This document shows positions 25,494 to 33,538 of a stretch of DNA of 64,000 nucleotides, in pieces. A program made the position numbers and the translations under genes. The notes beneath the pieces are model-generated. The model had not been told where the DNA came from, made no database searches, and saw only the letters and a program-made list of their open reading frames with translations. Source of the stretch: Alexandriicola marinus (GTDB taxonomy: Bacteria; Pseudomonadota; Alphaproteobacteria; Rhodobacterales; Rhodobacteraceae); assembly GCF_004000435.1 (NCBI RefSeq), contig NZ_RBVZ01000001.1:682001-746000 (forward strand), in the 5' to 3' direction. Numbering within the stretch: the first letter of the stretch is position 1; every line of letters begins with the position of its first letter.

Positions 25494-26183
25494 TCAGGTC
25501 GACCACTTCGCCTCGTTGGCCTCGATCGCCTTGATCCGCTCACCCGTCTTGGGATGGCTCAGAAGCCATGCGGGCATCGCCGCGCCATGCGCGCCGGTCA
25601 GATGTTCGAGCTTTTGAAACAGCGATTTCTGCGGCTCTGTCCCGATCCCGGCCTTGACCAGTAGGGCCGAGGCATAGGCATCGGCCTCGTATTCGTCGTT
25701 GCGCGACAGCCGCGCGGACAACAGCGTCATCAGCCCGTTGGCGACCATCGGCCCGACGCCGGGCAGGAACCGGTTCAGGATCATGGCGAGCGCGGTGCGC
25801 AGGGCATTCTGGCCCGAAAAATCGATCATCCGGCGGCGCGAATGGCCAAGGGCCACGTGGCCCAGCTCATGCGCGATGACGGTGGCCATCTCTTCTGCCG
25901 AGACTTCGCCCGCGCGATACTTGTTGTAGAAACCGCGCGTGATGAAGATGCGCCCGTCCGGCGCCGCCAATCCGTTGACCTGCTCGATCTCGTAGACGTT
26001 GACGCGGATCCGCTCGATCTCGAGCGCGCGGGCCATCCGGCTCATCAACTCGCGCAGGCGCGCATCGGCAAGCTCGGTCGATTTCGCGTCCAGCTCGCGC
26101 GCGGTGCGCCATGCCGAAAAGCGATACATCGCATAGCCATAGAGAAGGGCCAGAAGGATCGGGGTGAATTTTATCATGGGCAT
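25494..26183 (-). CDS. M48 family zinc metalloprotease, membrane-anchored
   Basis: A 229-residue protease with an N-terminal membrane segment (residues 4-22), zinc motif HELGH at 105-109 and the third ligand in DEYEADAYA near 165. GLAAPDGRIFITRGF precedes the zinc motif, as in HtpX/BepA relatives. It is short for an HtpX and lacks the second helix pair. Likely role is envelope protein quality control. It is last in a minus-strand gene run. Confidence 0.9.
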   Translation of the reverse strand: MPMIKFTPILLALLYGYAMYRFSAWRTARELDAKSTELADARLRELMSRMARALEIERIRVNVYEIEQVNGLAAPDGRIFITRGFYNKYRAGEVSAEEMATVIAHELGHVALGHSRRRMIDFSGQNALRTALAMILNRFLPGVGPMVANGLMTLLSARLSRNDEYEADAYASALLVKAGIGTEPQKSLFQKLEHLTGAHGAAMPAWLLSHPKTGERIKAIEANEAKWST

Positions 26184-26214
26184 GATATGGGGCCGCCGGG
26201 CCCGCTCTCAATAG

Positions 26215-26859
26215 CTAGGGTGTCGCAGAGGCATCACGACCTGCACGAACCAGAAGGCGATGGGCGGGAATTCGGGCAAGGGCGGCCAGGATCGCAGGGT
26301 CCGTCAGGCCCGTTCTGCTGGCGGCAAGGCAGGCCGCCATCGTCACTTCGGGGCCGTCTGCATAGGGCAGGAGCCTCGCGGCATCGCCCGCGCGCACGGG
26401 GCCCGGTGACAGAACCCGCGCATAGGCGCCGGAATGACCCTCATCGAAGAAGCGTTTCACGAAGCCCGGGTCGTCCATGACGCGGGCAAGCGTGATGCAG
26501 GGGATGCGGGGGGCGGTCAGCTCCAGCAGGACGTCGCCAATGGCGATCCGGTCACCGATTGCGGCCGTGGCGCTTGTCCAGCCGTCGATCACGATGTTCT
26601 CGCCAAAGCTGCCCGGGGGCAGATCCCGCCCGAGGCAGCGCGCCCAATGCGCGTAATCGCCTGACCCCATGAGATAGACGGCCTGATCTGGGCCGCCGTG
26701 ATTGTCTGTGTCGACGATCGTATCGCCTTCAAGGCCCCGGGGGCCGATCTCCACCACGCCCTTCCGGGGCCTCTTGAAGAACCCGGTCCACCCTGATTTC
26801 GTGTCGATCGGCTCAGCCGCGCCGGTCAGAACGGCCCGGATCGTCAGCCTAGCGTCCAT
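26215..26859 (-). CDS. MOSC domain-containing protein
   Basis: A 214-residue MOSC protein. Motifs include GLEGDTIVDTDNHGGPDQAVYL near 47-68 and SFGENIVIDG, followed by RIPCITLARVM with the conserved cysteine that binds sulfur. MOSC domains carry sulfur or molybdenum cofactor chemistry (for example YiiM, MOCOS). The ATG at 26859 is preferred over a TTG eight codons upstream. It overlaps the DedA gene by 11 bases. Confidence 0.88.
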   Translation of the reverse strand: MDARLTIRAVLTGAAEPIDTKSGWTGFFKRPRKGVVEIGPRGLEGDTIVDTDNHGGPDQAVYLMGSGDYAHWARCLGRDLPPGSFGENIVIDGWTSATAAIGDRIAIGDVLLELTAPRIPCITLARVMDDPGFVKRFFDEGHSGAYARVLSPGPVRAGDAARLLPYADGPEVTMAACLAASRTGLTDPAILAALARIPAHRLLVRAGRDASATP

Positions 26860-27439
26860 TGCGCAGAACCCTGAGCAGAACAAGGGCGCCGAGCGTCAGG
26901 ACGGCCACCGCGATCACCCATGACCACCGAGCCGCCGCCGCGATCACCGCGTCGATATTGCCGGCGAAATGGAACCCGATCAGCGTATAGCCCCCGACCC
27001 AGATCGCCCGGCCCGCGAAATGACCAAGGTGGAATTGGCGCCACGACACCTCGGCCGCGCCGGCCAGAAGGTTGATCGCAGGACCCGCCTGCGCCGCGAA
27101 GGACGATCCCAGAAAGATCGCGGCCCCGCCCCATCGGTCGTGGCGCGCGCGGGCCGAGGCGATCAGCTTGCCCCAGCCGCGCCGCGTTTCCATCCGCGCG
27201 ACCGCCGCCGCGCCATAGCGGCGGCCAAGGGCGAAAACCACGATCCCGGGCACAAGCGCGCCCGCGTAGCCAAGGATCAGGTAGGGGGCGAGCGGCACGC
27301 CAGCCGTCGCCACCCAGGCCCCCGCGATGATCATCACGACAAGCGCCGGGATCGGAAACCCGAGACACGACAGGAAGTTGATCACCATCACACCCGCCGG
27401 GCCGTAGCTTTCGATCAGCGGGGTCCAGTCGCCGTCCAT
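26849..27439 (-). CDS. DedA/VTT family membrane protein
   Basis: A 196-residue protein with four or five hydrophobic helices, the N-terminal pattern FLSCLGFPIPALVVMIIAGAW and the later GSSFAAQAGPAINLLAGAAEVSWRQFHLGHFAGRAIW, matching the DedA core (usually FxRFxPxxR, here degenerate). DedA proteins flip undecaprenyl phosphate or phospholipids. Its start overlaps the VWA stop (TGATG). Confidence 0.85.
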   Translation of the reverse strand: MDGDWTPLIESYGPAGVMVINFLSCLGFPIPALVVMIIAGAWVATAGVPLAPYLILGYAGALVPGIVVFALGRRYGAAAVARMETRRGWGKLIASARARHDRWGGAAIFLGSSFAAQAGPAINLLAGAAEVSWRQFHLGHFAGRAIWVGGYTLIGFHFAGNIDAVIAAAARWSWVIAVAVLTLGALVLLRVLRNGR

Positions 27440-28626
27440 CAGCCCAGACGCCTCATGCCCGCCGTCAGCCCCTCCAGCGTCATCGGGACCATGCGGGCCG
27501 GATCGTCGAGGATGTCGCGGATCATCCGGGTCGATTCGGTATATTGCCAGTGGCGCTCGGGCAGGGGGTTGAGCCAGATCGTATCGGGCCAGTGTTCGAA
27601 GGCGCGCCGCAACCAGACCTCGCCCGCCTCACGGTTCCAGTACTCGTTGGCCCCGCCCGGCATCGCGATTTCATAGGGGCTCATCGAGGCATCGCCCACG
27701 AAGATGCATTTCCAGTCCGACCCGTAGGTCCGCAGCACATCCCATGTGGGCATCACGTCGGCGTGGCGGCGGCGGTTGTCCCGCCAGACCCCCTCGTAGA
27801 GGCAGTTGTGGAAATAGTAATGTTCGAGGTTCTTGAATTCGGCGCGCGCGGCCGAGAACAGCTCTTCGACCACGCGCACATGCGCGTCCATCGAGCCCCC
27901 CACGTCGAGAAACAGCAGCACCTTGACCGCGTTGCGCCGTTCGGGCCGGGTCTTGACGTCGAGATAGCCATGCTCGGCGGTGGCGCGGATCGTGCCGTCG
28001 AGGTCGAGTTCCTCATGTGCGCCATCGCGGGCCCAGTTGCGCAGGCGTTTGAGCGCAACCTTGATGTTGCGGGTCCCGATCTCGACACTGTCGTCGAGAT
28101 TGCGGAACTCCCGCTTGTCCCAGACCTTGACGGCGCGCTGGTGGCGGCTTTCGTCCTGCCCGATGCGCGCGCCTTCGGGATTGTATCCATGCGCGCCGAA
28201 AGGCGAGGTGCCGCCGGTGCCGATCCATTTCGATCCGCCCTGATGCCGGCCCTTCTGTTCCTCGAGTCGCTTTTTCAGCGTCTCCATCAGCGCGTCAAAG
28301 CCGCCAAGCGCCTCGATCTCGGCCTTTTCCGCGTCGGTCAGGAATCTCTCCGCCTGCTTGCGCAGCCAGTCCTCGGGCAGGTCGAGCGCGCCCAGAACCT
28401 CCTCCGGGCCGATCTGTTCCAGCCCGTCGAACGTCGCGGCGAAGGCGCGGTCGAAACGGTCGATGTGGCGTTCGTCCTTCACCATTGCGGCGCGCGCGAG
28501 GTAATAGAACCCCTCGACATCGTAGATGACGATCCCGGCCTTCATGGCCTCGAGAAATGTCAGGAACTCGCGCAGCGTGACGGGCACGCCTTCGCGCCGC
28601 ATATGATCGAGGAAGGGCAGGAACAT
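27439..28626 (-). CDS. VWA domain (CoxE-like) protein
   Basis: A 395-residue protein whose C-terminal half is a von Willebrand A domain. The MIDAS motif is degenerate: VLLFLDVGGSMDAHV has DVGGS rather than DxSxS. The N-terminus MFLPFLDHMRREGVPVTLREF is the usual CoxE-like start, so I reject a start 30 codons upstream. CoxE-like proteins pair with MoxR AAA+ ATPases, and one is encoded 2.3 kb upstream on the same strand. Together they may act as a chelatase-type or protein-remodelling module. Confidence 0.88.
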   Translation of the reverse strand: MFLPFLDHMRREGVPVTLREFLTFLEAMKAGIVIYDVEGFYYLARAAMVKDERHIDRFDRAFAATFDGLEQIGPEEVLGALDLPEDWLRKQAERFLTDAEKAEIEALGGFDALMETLKKRLEEQKGRHQGGSKWIGTGGTSPFGAHGYNPEGARIGQDESRHQRAVKVWDKREFRNLDDSVEIGTRNIKVALKRLRNWARDGAHEELDLDGTIRATAEHGYLDVKTRPERRNAVKVLLFLDVGGSMDAHVRVVEELFSAARAEFKNLEHYYFHNCLYEGVWRDNRRRHADVMPTWDVLRTYGSDWKCIFVGDASMSPYEIAMPGGANEYWNREAGEVWLRRAFEHWPDTIWLNPLPERHWQYTESTRMIRDILDDPARMVPMTLEGLTAGMRRLG

Positions 28627-28637
28627 GCCCTGCGCCC

Positions 28638-28808
28638 TCAGACCATCGAGCGTTCGATGAAGATCAGCACGAACAGGCCGACCAGCCCGAAGATGATCGC
28701 GAAAACGGCGCTCCATTGCGCGATATCAAGGCCCTTGCCGCCATTCATCTTCGCCCGGATGGCGCCGAGGATCGCACCGATAAGCAGGCCACCAAGCGGA
28801 TAGATCAT
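28638..28808 (-). CDS. small membrane protein (56 aa)
   Basis: ATG at 28808 to TGA at 28638 encodes 56 residues with two hydrophobic segments (IYPLGGLLIGAILGAI and VFAIIFGLVGLFVLIFIE) joined by a charged, glycine-rich loop. It lies between DUF2927 and VWA genes with 17- and 11-base gaps, filling an otherwise empty space in the run. Function unknown; similar short proteins in Rhodobacterales have been mislabelled apolipoprotein acyltransferase. Confidence 0.72.
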   Translation of the reverse strand: MIYPLGGLLIGAILGAIRAKMNGGKGLDIAQWSAVFAIIFGLVGLFVLIFIERSMV

Positions 28809-28825
28809 GAAGGCTCAACCCCTTG

Positions 28826-30184
28826 TCAGGTCCGCCCGCCCGGATTGAGAGATGCGATCTCGGCCAGCCGGGCACGGACATTGTATTCGGAACCCAGTCC
28901 GTAACGTGCCCAGCCAAGGCTGTCCAGACGCACCGCCTCTGCCTCATTGACGCGGCCCTGAAGGTCGAGAGCCTCGGCCTTGAACATCATGAGCGTCGCC
29001 AGAAGCGCCGCGTTCTCGGCGCGCGACGCGACCGGGATCGCCCCATCGACCAGCCGCAACGTGGTCTCGGCATCCCCGGAGCTGAGCGCAAAGGCCGCAA
29101 GCTGCACCGCGACATGCGCCTCGTGGATGCGCGCCTCGGGCGCGGTCCGGAATTCGCGGGCGGCCTGATCGAACGCCGCGCGGGCGAGGTCGGGATCGTT
29201 CGAGATCTGGAGCCTGCCATAGGCGTAATAGGCAAACCCGGGCCGGGTGCCCCGCCATCCGAAGGCGCGGGCCAGGTTGATGGCGTCTTCGGCGGCGCGG
29301 CGCCGCACGAAAGGCGATCCGCCGGGGGACAGCGCTGTTTCCATCGCCTCGATCCAGTCCCGCGACGTGTCGTTGACCGAACGGCGCGGGACGGATTGGC
29401 CGGCGGGATTCAGCTGTGCGAGGATGCCGGGCAGGCGGGCTGCCACCTCGCCACGGGACATGCCGCTGCGCAGTTGGGGGGAGTAATAGGCCCGCAGAAC
29501 AAGCATGTCGAACCCGGTCAGGACGGCATGGATATTGTCATCGTTGAAGACGCTGTCGGGCAGGCGGTAAAGGTCGTTCAGCGGACCCAGTGCCTGGGCG
29601 AGTTCCTCGTGCAGACAATCCCGGATTTCCTGTGGCGCCACGTCGGCGGGCACAAAGATCGTGGCACGGTCGCGACGTGTCAGCGTCGTCCAGTCGACCT
29701 GAGGGGTGCGACGTGCGCGCAGGAATTCCTGCCAGCCGGACACCCGGGGCACGACGAAACAGGCCGCGCGCGGCACGGTGCGCTGCAATTCGCTGCGCGG
29801 GATCGCCTCGATGGTGATGCTGGCCGATGGCGCGCCGGTCAGCGCGATGTCGATCCCCGCCTCGCTGCGCAGCCGCGCGAGAAGCCCGCGGAGATCGCTG
29901 ATCAGCGAGGGCGGCGCCATGCCCGTCACCCGGACGGAGACCGGCTGCTCGAACCTTGTCATCACGGGCACGGCCCGTCCGCTTTCCATCCGGAAAGTCA
30001 GGTCGAGGAAGTCGTTCGCGATGTCGGCATTGGATCTCGTGGGCCGGGTCGCGGGCGCGGCCGAGAAGCTGCGCATCGGGGGCAGGGCCTCGGCGAACGC
30101 GCTGGCGCGCGTGGGTACGGGTTGCTGCGGCGCGGGCGCGCAGGAGGCCAGACAGGTCAGGGCGGCAAGGACGATCCGCTTCAT
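28826..30184 (-). CDS. DUF2927 lipoprotein
   Basis: A 452-residue protein with lipobox LASC (Cys15). The DUF2927 region spans about 50-260, including QEIRDCLHEELAQALGPLNDLYRLPDSVFNDD, a putative zincin-like HEELAQ motif. The C-terminal part (about 290-440) is alpha-helical and repeat-like. The 'HEExxQ' element hints at a metallopeptidase fold, but activity is unproven. The 3' end of the GNAT gene overlaps its start (ATGA). Confidence 0.85.
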   Translation of the reverse strand: MKRIVLAALTCLASCAPAPQQPVPTRASAFAEALPPMRSFSAAPATRPTRSNADIANDFLDLTFRMESGRAVPVMTRFEQPVSVRVTGMAPPSLISDLRGLLARLRSEAGIDIALTGAPSASITIEAIPRSELQRTVPRAACFVVPRVSGWQEFLRARRTPQVDWTTLTRRDRATIFVPADVAPQEIRDCLHEELAQALGPLNDLYRLPDSVFNDDNIHAVLTGFDMLVLRAYYSPQLRSGMSRGEVAARLPGILAQLNPAGQSVPRRSVNDTSRDWIEAMETALSPGGSPFVRRRAAEDAINLARAFGWRGTRPGFAYYAYGRLQISNDPDLARAAFDQAAREFRTAPEARIHEAHVAVQLAAFALSSGDAETTLRLVDGAIPVASRAENAALLATLMMFKAEALDLQGRVNEAEAVRLDSLGWARYGLGSEYNVRARLAEIASLNPGGRT

Positions 30185-30642
30185 GCCGGCCTCTGATACT
30201 TGATAAAGGGTGTCAGGGTGCCGATCCGGTCATAAAGTCGGCGGGCCGTCGCGTTGAAATCCTGTGTCGTCCAGTAGACCGATGGCGCGCCCATCGCGTC
30301 GGCCGCGGCATAGACGGCCTCGATCAGCGCGCGCCCCACGCCATGGCCGCGGGCGTCGGGAGCGGCATAGAGATCCTGAAGGTAGCAGACATCCTCGATC
30401 TTCCAGCCATGGCGGTGAAACAGGTAATGGGCAAGGCCCACGGGTTTGCCGTCCAGCTCGGCGATCATGCCGTGAAGATCGCGGGGATCATCGCCCAGAA
30501 GCCGCTCGAACTGGCTGGCATAAATCTCTTCGGGCAGAGAGGTTTCATAGAACGCGAGGTAGCCACGCCAGAGTTGGCGCCAGACGTCCCGGTCTGTCCG
30601 CGCCAGAGGGCGGATATGGACGCGCACAGATGGATCGGCCAA
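30181..30642 (-). CDS. GNAT family N-acetyltransferase
   Basis: A 153-residue GNAT protein: VCYLQDLYAAPDARGHGVGRALIEAVY near 85-112 contains the acetyl-CoA loop, with an R/Q-x-x-G-x-G/A variant RGHGVG. Start is TTG with GAGGAGA eleven bases upstream. Substrate unknown. It is coupled to the DUF2927 gene. Confidence 0.88.
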   Translation of the reverse strand: MADPSVRVHIRPLARTDRDVWRQLWRGYLAFYETSLPEEIYASQFERLLGDDPRDLHGMIAELDGKPVGLAHYLFHRHGWKIEDVCYLQDLYAAPDARGHGVGRALIEAVYAAADAMGAPSVYWTTQDFNATARRLYDRIGTLTPFIKYQRPA

Positions 30643-30897
30643 GACCGATGTCTCCTCTCATCCATGGCGCGAAAGACCAACGGGCCGGATCCGATGATCC
30701 CGCCGCATCGCGCGCTATTCGCAACCAAGCGCCCCCACCTGGTCCGACGATCTAGCGATGAGTTTGAGGTGAAATCATCTCTAATTCGTGGTTAATTCAG
30801 GGAAATCAGGGCCACAGTGGCCGCTATGCCGCAGATGCGTAGTGCTTGCTTGTGGGGCAGCCGCAAGATGTGGATTTCGCCTGAATATATGGCTCTG

Positions 30898-31737
30898 TCA
30901 GCGCCGCGAACGCGCCATGAAGGCGAGACGTTCGAACAGGTGCACATCCTGTTCGTTCTTCAGAAGCGCACCGTGCAGCCGTGGCAGGGCATCTTTCGGA
31001 TCGCCCTGAAGATCGCTTGCCGTCAGGTCCTCGGCCAGAAGAAGGCGCAGCCAGTCGAGGACCTCGGATGTCGAGGGCTTCTTTTTCAGGCCCGGCGTCT
31101 CGCGGATCGCGTAGAATTGGGTCAGCGCCGCGGTCAGGAGGGCCTCCTTGATGCCCGGGTGATGGACCTCGACGATCTGTTTCAGAACCTCGGCCTCGGG
31201 AAAGCGGATGTAGTGAAAGAAGCAGCGGCGCAGGAACGCGTCGGGCAGCTCCTTTTCGTTGTTCGAGGTGATGATCACGATCGGGCGCACCTGCGCCTTG
31301 ACCGTCTCGCCGGTTTCGTAGACGTGAAATTCCATCCGGTCGAGTTCCTGAAGCAGGTCGTTCGGAAACTCGATATCGGCCTTGTCGATCTCGTCGATCA
31401 GAAGGACGACCTTGTCGCTGGCCGAGAACGCCTCCCACAGTTTGCCGCGACGGATATAGTTGCGCACGTCATTGACCCGCTCGTCGCCCAGCTGGCTGTC
31501 GCGCAAGCGGCTGACGGCATCGTATTCATACAGGCCCTGCTGGGCGCGGGTGGTCGATTTGACATGCCATTCGATGATCGGAAGCCCCAGAGATTGCGCC
31601 ACCTGGCGGGCAAGTTCGGTCTTGCCGGTGCCGGGCTCCCCCTTGACCAGAAGCGGCCGCTCCAGCGTGACGGCGGCATTGACGGCGACGCGCAGGTCAT
31701 CCGTGGCGACATAGGTTTCCGTGCCGTCGAACCGCAT
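30898..31737 (-). CDS. MoxR family AAA+ ATPase
   Basis: A 279-residue AAA+ protein. Walker A is GEPGTGKT (near 37-44), Walker B VVLLIDEIDKAD (near 112), sensor 1 ITSNNEKELPDAFLRRC. Partner genes of MoxR usually encode VWA proteins; the one at 27439-28626 fits. The ATG at 31737 has GAAGGG upstream; another start lies nine codons earlier. It is the first gene of the long minus-strand run. Confidence 0.92.
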   Translation of the reverse strand: MRFDGTETYVATDDLRVAVNAAVTLERPLLVKGEPGTGKTELARQVAQSLGLPIIEWHVKSTTRAQQGLYEYDAVSRLRDSQLGDERVNDVRNYIRRGKLWEAFSASDKVVLLIDEIDKADIEFPNDLLQELDRMEFHVYETGETVKAQVRPIVIITSNNEKELPDAFLRRCFFHYIRFPEAEVLKQIVEVHHPGIKEALLTAALTQFYAIRETPGLKKKPSTSEVLDWLRLLLAEDLTASDLQGDPKDALPRLHGALLKNEQDVHLFERLAFMARSRR

Positions 31738-31837
31738 TCCGGTGCGCCCTTCTCTGGTTTGCATCCGCGGCAATCTAGCATGCCGGGAGCCCGCCACAAC
31801 CATGCCGTCTTCTCCTGACAATGTGACGTTTCGGGGG

Positions 31838-31866
31838 GTGACAGCCACCCGCCGCCACTGTAATGG
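31838..31866 (+). promoter_or_regulatory. putative dksA promoter
   Basis: GTGACA (-35-like) and TAATGG (-10-like) with a 17-base spacer lie about 80 bases before the dksA start. The match is reasonable for a sigma-70-type promoter, but other arrangements are possible. Confidence 0.4.
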
Positions 31867-31944
31867 GAAGCCAAGGATCTGAGGGGTGTGCCGATGTCTG
31901 GTGAAGCGAGTGGGCTGGAAGTCGGCGCTTCGAAAGGAGCAGAA

Positions 31945-32367
31945 ATGAAAGCGGAAACTTTTCTGCCGGAGGATTACCGCCCGGCCGAGGATGAACCATT
32001 CATGAATGACCGGCAGCTTGAGTATTTTCGCCGCAAGCTGTTGAACTGGCGGGCCGACCTTCTGGCTGACAGCCGCGATACGATTTCCGGCATGAAGGAC
32101 CAGACCCGGAACATCCCCGACATCGCCGACCGCGCCAGCGAAGAAACGGACCGGGCACTGGAATTGCGCACCCGGGATCGCCAGCGCAAGCTGGTCAGCA
32201 AGATCGACGCGGCCCTGCGCCGCATCGAAGAGGGCGAATACGGCTATTGCGAAATCACCGGCGAGCCGATCTCTCTCAAGCGGCTTGATGCGCGGCCCAT
32301 CGCCACGATGAGCCTCGAGGCGCAGGAACGTCACGAACGCCGGGAAAAGGTCCATCGCGACGACTGA
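31945..32367 (+). CDS. dksA: RNA polymerase-binding regulator DksA (single-cysteine, zinc-independent type)
   Basis: A 140-residue DksA. Coiled-coil tip residues D59, D62 and A64 (DIADRA) are the DxxDxA motif that reaches the polymerase active site with ppGpp. The zinc-finger positions read C102, T105, S123, A126, so only one cysteine remains and zinc cannot be held. This type is known from Rhodobacter sphaeroides. AAAGGAG sets the ATG; an in-frame ATG 19 codons upstream is less likely. Confidence 0.93.
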   Translation: MKAETFLPEDYRPAEDEPFMNDRQLEYFRRKLLNWRADLLADSRDTISGMKDQTRNIPDIADRASEETDRALELRTRDRQRKLVSKIDAALRRIEEGEYGYCEITGEPISLKRLDARPIATMSLEAQERHERREKVHRDD

Positions 32368-32383
32368 GGCGTTCGGCCCGCAT

Positions 32384-33532
32384 CTGACGGGACGGCAGAT
32401 CACGGTCATCGGCGCCGGGATCGGCGGGCTTGCCTGTGCCGGAGCAATGGCGCAGGCGGGTGCGAACGTTACCGTTCTGGAACAGGCCGCCGAATTGCGC
32501 GAGGTGGGCGCAGGCCTTCAGGTCACACCCAATGGCGCACGGGTGATCCGCGCGCTTGGGCTGGGCGCGGACTATGACGCGGGCGGCCTTGCCGCTGCTG
32601 CCGTCTCGCCCACGGATGCCCTGACGGGCCGCGTTCTGGCCCGGTTCGATCTGGGCCACACCGATCCCGCCTACAGGTTCTTTCATCGCGCGACCCTGCA
32701 ACGACTTCTGGCCGACGGCGCAGTGGCGCAGGGCGCCGCGATCCGCACCGGCATCCGTGTCGACAGGCTGGCGCGCGGTGGCAGGATCATGACGGACGAG
32801 GGCGCGCGGGAGGCCGATCTTGTGATCGGCGCCGACGGCATTCATTCCGTGGCACGCCGTTTTTGCGAACCGGATGCGCGCCCGGCCGAATTCACGGGGC
32901 AGGTGGCGTGGCGGGCCGTCGTGTCCTGCTCGGACGTCCCGCCCGTCGCCCGCATCTGGATGGCCCCCGGACGTCACGTCGTGACCTATCCCCTTTCGGC
33001 AGAGCGGATGAATATCGTGGCCGTTCAGGAACGCACGGAATGGGCCGAGGAGGGCTGGCATCATCCCGACGACCCCGAGAACCTTCGCACAGCCTTTGCC
33101 GATTGCGGCCCCGATCTCCGGGCAATCCTCGACCGGGTCGAGGAGGCGCGGCTTTGGGGGCTGTTCCGCCACCCTGTCGCCCGGCACTGGCACAACGACA
33201 GGGTCGCGATCCTCGGCGATGCGGCACATCCGACGCTGCCGTTCCTTGCGCAGGGGGCCAATCTCGCGCTTGAGGATGCCTTCGTTCTGGCGCGCTGCTG
33301 TGCCGGTTTGCCGCTGGACAAGGCATTGCCGCGCTATCAGGCGCTGCGCCGCGACCGGGTCAGCCGCGCGATCGACGCGGCCAATGCCAATGCACGGAAC
33401 TATCATCTGAGCGGCGCCGGGCGTCGGGTCGCGCATCTGGGGCTTGGCCTGATGGACAGGCTCGCCCCCGCGCTGTTTCTGGGCAGGTTCGGCTGGCTTT
33501 ACGATTATGATCCGGCGGCCGTGACGCCCTGA
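32384..33532 (+). CDS. FAD-dependent monooxygenase (group A), probable CTG start
   Basis: A salicylate-hydroxylase-like flavoprotein. The Rossmann motif GAGIGG is encoded at 32411-32428, before the first ATG of the frame (32447), so that ATG cannot be the true start. No ATG, GTG or TTG exists in frame further upstream; the CTG at 32384 gives LTGRQITVIGAGIGGLA and a 382-residue protein of family length. Later motifs are IGADGIHSVARR and GDAAHPTLPFLAQGAN. It lies 16 bases after dksA. Substrate unknown. Confidence 0.8.
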   Translation: MTGRQITVIGAGIGGLACAGAMAQAGANVTVLEQAAELREVGAGLQVTPNGARVIRALGLGADYDAGGLAAAAVSPTDALTGRVLARFDLGHTDPAYRFFHRATLQRLLADGAVAQGAAIRTGIRVDRLARGGRIMTDEGAREADLVIGADGIHSVARRFCEPDARPAEFTGQVAWRAVVSCSDVPPVARIWMAPGRHVVTYPLSAERMNIVAVQERTEWAEEGWHHPDDPENLRTAFADCGPDLRAILDRVEEARLWGLFRHPVARHWHNDRVAILGDAAHPTLPFLAQGANLALEDAFVLARCCAGLPLDKALPRYQALRRDRVSRAIDAANANARNYHLSGAGRRVAHLGLGLMDRLAPALFLGRFGWLYDYDPAAVTP

Positions 33533-33538
33533 GCGGTC

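Noticed and set aside
32447-33532. ATG at 32447 as start of the FAD monooxygenase
   Set aside because: It would remove the FAD-binding GAGIGG motif that lies upstream in the same open frame.
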